A stretch of 64,000 bases of DNA from Sphingobium fontiphilum (GTDB taxonomy: Bacteria > Pseudomonadota > Alphaproteobacteria > Sphingomonadales > Sphingomonadaceae): the NCBI RefSeq assembly GCF_014196635.1, contig NZ_JACIEB010000001.1, positions 806,001 through 870,000 on the forward strand, written 5' to 3'. Below are positions 60,577 through 64,000 of the stretch, piece by piece. The translations under genes and the position numbers were made by a program. Positions within the stretch are counted from its first letter, which is position 1; the number at the start of each line of letters is the position of its first letter. The notes below the pieces were generated by a model that saw only the letters and a list, made by a program, of their open reading frames with translations, did not search any database and was not told where the DNA came from.

Positions 60577-62573
60577 TCCGTTACCTCCCGCAGCAGACGC
60601 ATGATTTCCTCTTCCGCCTCTTTCAGTTCGGCATCGATCAACGCCAGCGGACGGGGCGGCGTGAACTTGTAGAAGTGACGGTTGAAGTTGATTTCGTAGC
60701 CCACCTTGTCCTTGCTCCGGTCCATCCAGGCATCAGGCACGTGGGGCAGGACTTCGCGCGCGAAGAAGGTATCGACATCGACCTTGAGCGGGATATTCTC
60801 GAAATCGCGCAGGTCGGGATCAGGCTCAAAACCCTTGCCCTTACGAACTTTCTCCGCGCCCGCATCCTTGGTGGTGAACACACTGCGGAAGAGCTTCTCG
60901 TCCGCCGCGCGCCACTTTGATCCGCGTTTATTCAGAATGCGCTCGATGGATTTTGACACGGCATTCCAGTCCATCAGCGGTTCGCGGCCAAGTTCCTTGT
61001 CGATTGCCTGGATATCGTCGAGCAGGTGCGGCGCGGCATCGACGAAGCGCGCCTTGTCCTCGACCGTCATCTGATAGCGCAGCCGCAAGGGCCGCTCCAC
61101 CGTGACGCGGGTATATCCGAAATCGTCGTTGTCGAAGATCTTGGACTGCTCGCCTTGGGCGAACTGACCATAGCGGCGAACAATGTCCGCAATCTGATCC
61201 GGCTCGTCCGGACGGTCGTCACCCTCCAACGCGGGGCCTTCGCCGATCTTGCGCCGCTTGTCGCCTTGGCTGCGGCGCATGGGAATCCAGGTGTCGCGCG
61301 CATCGACCAGCTGGATTTTTCCCTTGCGAGCCTTCGCCTTCCGGTTGGTGACGATCCAGATGTAGGTGCCAATGCCGGTGTTGTAGAACATCTGTTCCGG
61401 CAGGGCGATGATCGCCTCCAGCATATCCTCTTCGATGATCCACTTGCGGATATTGCTTTCGCCGCCGCCAGCGCCGCCGGTGAACAGCGGCGAACCGCTG
61501 AAGACGATGGCGGCGCGCGAGCCGTACTTGTTGTTGGCCGGGTCAACGTCTTCGAACTTTGAAATCATATGCTGCAGAAAGAGCAATGAACCGTCGTTGA
61601 CGCGGGGCAAGCCTGCATGGAACCGGCCAGACTTGCCGCGCTCATGCTCGGAGACGATCGCCTTCTGCTGCTTCTTCCAATCAACGCCGAAAGGTGGGTT
61701 GGCGATGAAATAGTCAAACCTGAGGCCTTCGAACCTGTCATCGGTGAAGGTGTCGCCAAACTGCACGTTTTCGCCGTGACCGTTGTGGTCCACCTGCTTC
61801 ATCAACATATCGGACGCAGCAGTAGCAAAGGCACGCTTGTTATAGTCTTGGCCATAGACATACAGCTTCGCCGGCAGCTCCCACCGCCGCATGTACGCTT
61901 GGGCCTCTGCAAGCATCCCACCTGTGCCGCACGCCGGATCGAGGATGGTTCGGACGGCTCCGCCCTGCACAAACAGATCGTTGTCATCATAGAACAGCAG
62001 ATCGATCATGAGCGTGATAACCTCACGCGGGGTGAAGTGGTCGCCAGCCGTTTCGTTTGCCAGTTCGTTGAACCGCCGGATCAGGTTTTCGAACAGCAGC
62101 CCCATCTGGTCGTTCTTGACCTTGTTGGGGTGGAGGTCGACCGCTGCGAACTCTTTGACGATCAGGAACAGGATGCCCGCCTCGTGCATCCGCTCGATTT
62201 CTGCAGTGAACTCGAAATATTCGAAGATCTTCCGGACATTGGCAGAGAAGCCGTTGATGTAGGTTTGCAGGTGCTGGTTGATGTTGTCCGGGTCGCCCAG
62301 CAGCTTCTTGAAGTCATATGGCGCACGGTTGTGGAAGCGATGCCCCGCTACCTGGTTCAACTTGCTGTCGAGCGCATCGCCCTGGATCTTGCTACCCTCG
62401 CGGCGCTTTGCCTCGGCAACCACCGCATCTTTCGTATCGGCTAGCACGCAATCGAAGCGGCGCAGCACGACCAGCGGCAACATGACGCGTTCGTACTGCG
62501 GCGGGCGATAGGGGCCGCGCAGCAGGTTGGCAATTTCCCAGATTAGGTTGGCAAGGTCCGTCTGCGTGGCCAT
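60573..62573 (-). CDS. hsdM: Type I N6-adenine DNA methyltransferase subunit M
   Basis: 666 residues, somewhat longer than the usual 500-530. N-terminal HsdM_N (LANLIWEIANLLRGPYRPPQ), SAM motif DPACGTGG (212-219), catalytic NPPF (292-295). Contains GKSGRFHAGLPRVNDGSLLF and the C-terminal extension with YEINFNRHFYKFTPPRPL. Its ATG shares a base with the stop of the Phd gene (TGATG). Confidence 0.95.
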   Translation of the reverse strand: MATQTDLANLIWEIANLLRGPYRPPQYERVMLPLVVLRRFDCVLADTKDAVVAEAKRREGSKIQGDALDSKLNQVAGHRFHNRAPYDFKKLLGDPDNINQHLQTYINGFSANVRKIFEYFEFTAEIERMHEAGILFLIVKEFAAVDLHPNKVKNDQMGLLFENLIRRFNELANETAGDHFTPREVITLMIDLLFYDDNDLFVQGGAVRTILDPACGTGGMLAEAQAYMRRWELPAKLYVYGQDYNKRAFATAASDMLMKQVDHNGHGENVQFGDTFTDDRFEGLRFDYFIANPPFGVDWKKQQKAIVSEHERGKSGRFHAGLPRVNDGSLLFLQHMISKFEDVDPANNKYGSRAAIVFSGSPLFTGGAGGGESNIRKWIIEEDMLEAIIALPEQMFYNTGIGTYIWIVTNRKAKARKGKIQLVDARDTWIPMRRSQGDKRRKIGEGPALEGDDRPDEPDQIADIVRRYGQFAQGEQSKIFDNDDFGYTRVTVERPLRLRYQMTVEDKARFVDAAPHLLDDIQAIDKELGREPLMDWNAVSKSIERILNKRGSKWRAADEKLFRSVFTTKDAGAEKVRKGKGFEPDPDLRDFENIPLKVDVDTFFAREVLPHVPDAWMDRSKDKVGYEINFNRHFYKFTPPRPLALIDAELKEAEEEIMRLLREVTE

Positions 62574-62746
62574 CAGGCGTTTGTTCCGTTCTTTTCGCTC
62601 TGGGCCGAGAGCCGTTCATACTCCTCCACTGACAGCACGATCACGACCGGTCTGCCGTATTTGTCGATGGAGACGGGGGCTGCGCGGGCTAAATCGATCA
62701 GTCGACCAAAGCCATTCTTGGCGTCGCGCGCCGACATATGCTGCAT
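62573..62746 (-). CDS. Orphan Phd/YefM-family antitoxin-like regulator
   Basis: 57 residues from ATG 62746 (GGAGGGGCAC just upstream): MQHMSARDAKNGFGRLIDLA, RAAPVSIDKYGRPVVIVLSV, EEYERLSAQ. This is a full Phd/YefM DNA-binding N-terminus with only a short C-terminal toxin-binding tail. No Doc/YoeB/RelE toxin is present on either side. TGATG junction with hsdM means the methylase is translated after it. Most likely a repressor of the defence operon rather than half of a toxin pair. Confidence 0.82.
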   Translation of the reverse strand: MQHMSARDAKNGFGRLIDLARAAPVSIDKYGRPVVIVLSVEEYERLSAQSEKNGTNA

Positions 62747-62872
62747 GTGCCCCTCCAGAGTTGGAGCTACTTTAGCCATCACGGTCTGAAATGAAAGCGC
62801 ATTTCCTTCAAGGACACGGGATGCTCTGGCCGGTTCGTACATCCCGGACGGTCGCACAAACGGTGATAGATT

Positions 62873-63145
62873 TCACTCGTGGTTTCCAGCCCGTGCCCTC
62901 GCCAGCAGGTCCTTTAGCGCATCGAACGGCACCAAGGTGCATCTACCGATCTTGACCGTTTCCAGCTCGCCTGACGCAATCAGCTGGTAGAGCTTTGACC
63001 GGCCGATTCCGGTCATCCTCACGGCGTCGGGAATCCGAACGGCAAGCGGTTCGGCACCATTGGTTCTGGCCGTCTTAGGGCGACGATCGAATGGGAGGTC
63101 GAGCTGTTCGTCCTTCGCCGGCGTCTTGGCTTCCCGGCTCCTCAT
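62873..63145 (-). CDS. Excisionase-family helix-turn-helix protein
   Basis: 90 residues. HTH_17-type: AVRIPDAVRMTGIGRSKLYQ, LIASGELETVKIGRCTLVPF, DALKDLLARA. Such proteins regulate or excise integrated elements. Overlaps the next upstream gene (RHH-like) by 4 nt. Gap of 126 nt before the Phd gene likely contains the defence-operon promoter; no clear -35/-10 was identified. Confidence 0.82.
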   Translation of the reverse strand: MRSREAKTPAKDEQLDLPFDRRPKTARTNGAEPLAVRIPDAVRMTGIGRSKLYQLIASGELETVKIGRCTLVPFDALKDLLARARAGNHE

Positions 63146-63450
63146 TCTCCCTTCTCCTGCGCGAGCTTTTCAAGCTGCCGCTTATGCGCTTCATGCACCT
63201 TCGTCCGGAGGGTCGTATCGGGATGGGCAAGCAGAAGGCCGTCGAGAGCGCACATGATGAAGACCAACCGGCGCTTGATGAATTCCGCGTTCTGCCTCGC
63301 TTCCTCACGTAGCTCTTGGCCTTGGAACAAGTCCGTGACGATGGCGCCGATCCATTGGCTGCGGCTTTGTTTGGCGCGGGTGGCTTCATCTTGAACCCAG
63401 GCGGCGACATGCTTGGGCAGGTAGGTCTGGATGGAAACATTGCGTGTCAT
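63142..63450 (-). CDS. Ribbon-helix-helix-like accessory protein of the element
   Basis: 102 residues; start at 63450 because GGAG lies 8 nt upstream. MTRNVSIQTYLPKHVAAWVQ, then DEATRAKQSRSQWIGAIVTD has the beta-strand/helix/helix look of RHH/MobC-like proteins; the rest is helical with a charged C-terminus. Typical of integrative or conjugative elements. Overlaps the HTH gene by ATGA. Confidence 0.65.
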   Translation of the reverse strand: MTRNVSIQTYLPKHVAAWVQDEATRAKQSRSQWIGAIVTDLFQGQELREEARQNAEFIKRRLVFIMCALDGLLLAHPDTTLRTKVHEAHKRQLEKLAQEKGE

Positions 63451-63826
63451 GCTGGACTCCATGTTGGCGGAGCCTAGAACGCACTGCGAAAGGCAAGTTT
63501 GTTCTACTTATGTTCGAACCGGTCGTCAAGCTCGTTGAAACTGGCAGAGTTCCTTGCCCTCCGGCCAGATGTGATTTGCGTGGATGGACAGGGCTGGTCG
63601 CAAGTCAGATTTGACGGAGAAGCTGCCAATTTCTCATACAGTCATTAAGTTACTGTAATATATGAAGTATATTCTGGATATTACCTGCGATTTGTCGCGT
63701 AGGGTGTGCTCTGCACTGTGCCCAGCTTTTCGGTCTCACGTCGATTATTTCCCCGCAACAGACCGAACAATATCGGGTCGTCGGCCTTGGGAATCGCAGC
63801 CGCTGCGGCGCCTGATGCAGGTTCTG
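63451..63826. other. Gap upstream of the RHH-like gene
   Basis: About 375 nt, AT-rich around 63640-63680 (CATTAAGTTACTGTAATATA). Likely carries the promoter of the RHH/HTH pair. Plus-strand frame 63662-63886 exists but has no coding character. Confidence 0.5.
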
Positions 63827-64000
63827 TCAGTGCTTGAAGCAATGCTCTCGATGCCACGCCAAGAAGGCCGGATGCGGGCGTTCTAGTGGTCGCTGGGGCG
63901 GGATGGCGAAGCCGGTCCGGTTGATCAGCGAGCGGATGCTATCGGGGTCGTTCGCATGTCGACTGACAAGGATTTCGAGATCGTCGTTTAGTCCGATCAG
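63827..64000 (-). CDS. C-terminal end of an unidentified gene (runs off right edge)
   Basis: The minus-strand frame open to the window edge reads LIGLNDDLEILVSRHANDPD, SIRSLINRTGFAIPPQRPLE, RPHPAFLAWHREHCFKH and a TGA. Composition is protein-like over 57 codons and no stop interrupts. Family not recognised; could be a gene of the same element. Confidence 0.5.
   Translation of the reverse strand: MIGLNDDLEILVSRHANDPDSIRSLINRTGFAIPPQRPLERPHPAFLAWHREHCFKH

Noticed and set aside
62573..62857. Complete toxin-antitoxin pair with the Phd protein
   Set aside because: No toxin-like frame adjoins it: hsdM overlaps on one side and a 126-nt gap precedes an HTH gene on the other.
63662..63886. 74-codon plus-strand frame near the right edge
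   Set aside because: Its second half overlaps a more plausible minus-strand C-terminus; no RBS and poor composition.

Overview
The window is chromosomal DNA of a high-GC alphaproteobacterium, most likely a sphingomonad (Sphingobium/Sphingomonas group). The basis is the circularly permuted two-piece tmRNA with the tag ANDNEALALAA, repeated TonB-dependent receptors, a LysR/valine-catabolism locus of sphingomonad layout, and the overall codon usage. No rRNA and no CRISPR array is present. There is one tRNA, Arg(UCU).

Region by region. 1-3.5 kb: a TonB receptor (cut by the left edge), a beta-helix lipoprotein and a small TPR protein, with PhoB-box-like repeats upstream, which suggests a phosphate-starvation uptake cluster. 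3.7-7.7 kb: permuted ssrA and dnaE. 7.8-14.1 kb: a Yip1 membrane protein, LolD/LolC lipoprotein export, a candidate terminator-ended small RNA, an ABC-2 exporter and a PmtA-like methyltransferase. 14.1-18.6 kb: LysR regulator and valine degradation genes in which mmsA is reduced to an N-terminal remnant while the isobutyryl-CoA dehydrogenase, 3-hydroxyisobutyryl-CoA hydrolase and mmsB genes remain intact. 18.7-31.3 kb: assorted housekeeping and small genes (FAD reductase, LepA, CsgG-like protein, acyltransferase, CspA, small conserved sphingomonad proteins, an orphan MbcA/ParS-type antitoxin domain). 31.5-32.5 kb: decayed IS remnants. 32.6-37.8 kb: DUF389 membrane protein, PepSY/two-component system, DUF454, barstar-type immunity protein. 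37.8-41.2 kb: a copper-import operon (DUF2946, OprC-like receptor, TonB). 41.3-48.9 kb: recR, fmt, truA, a queuosine-precursor transporter, tRNA-Arg, WcbI-like protein, glycine-zipper protein and free-methionine-sulfoxide reductase.

49-63.5 kb is a horizontally acquired-looking defence island, all on the minus strand. In transcription order it reads: RHH-like protein, excisionase-like HTH, Phd-type antitoxin, hsdM, hsdS, a Septu-like pair (PtuA ATPase and PtuB HNH nuclease), hsdR, then mcrB, a nuclease-like gene and mcrC. Nearly every junction is a start/stop overlap or a 1-2 nt gap. The Septu-like pair sits exactly between hsdS and hsdR, the slot where the PrrC anticodon nuclease sits in the classical Escherichia coli prr locus. 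The McrBC-type module has an extra PD-(D/E)XK-like gene and a McrB with an EVE/PUA-like domain apparently inserted inside its GTPase. A broken alpA regulator and a possible tRNA-3'-end att remnant lie at the left border. This composite Type I RM/Septu/McrBC operon with an orphan Phd protein at its head is the best candidate for an undescribed system here.
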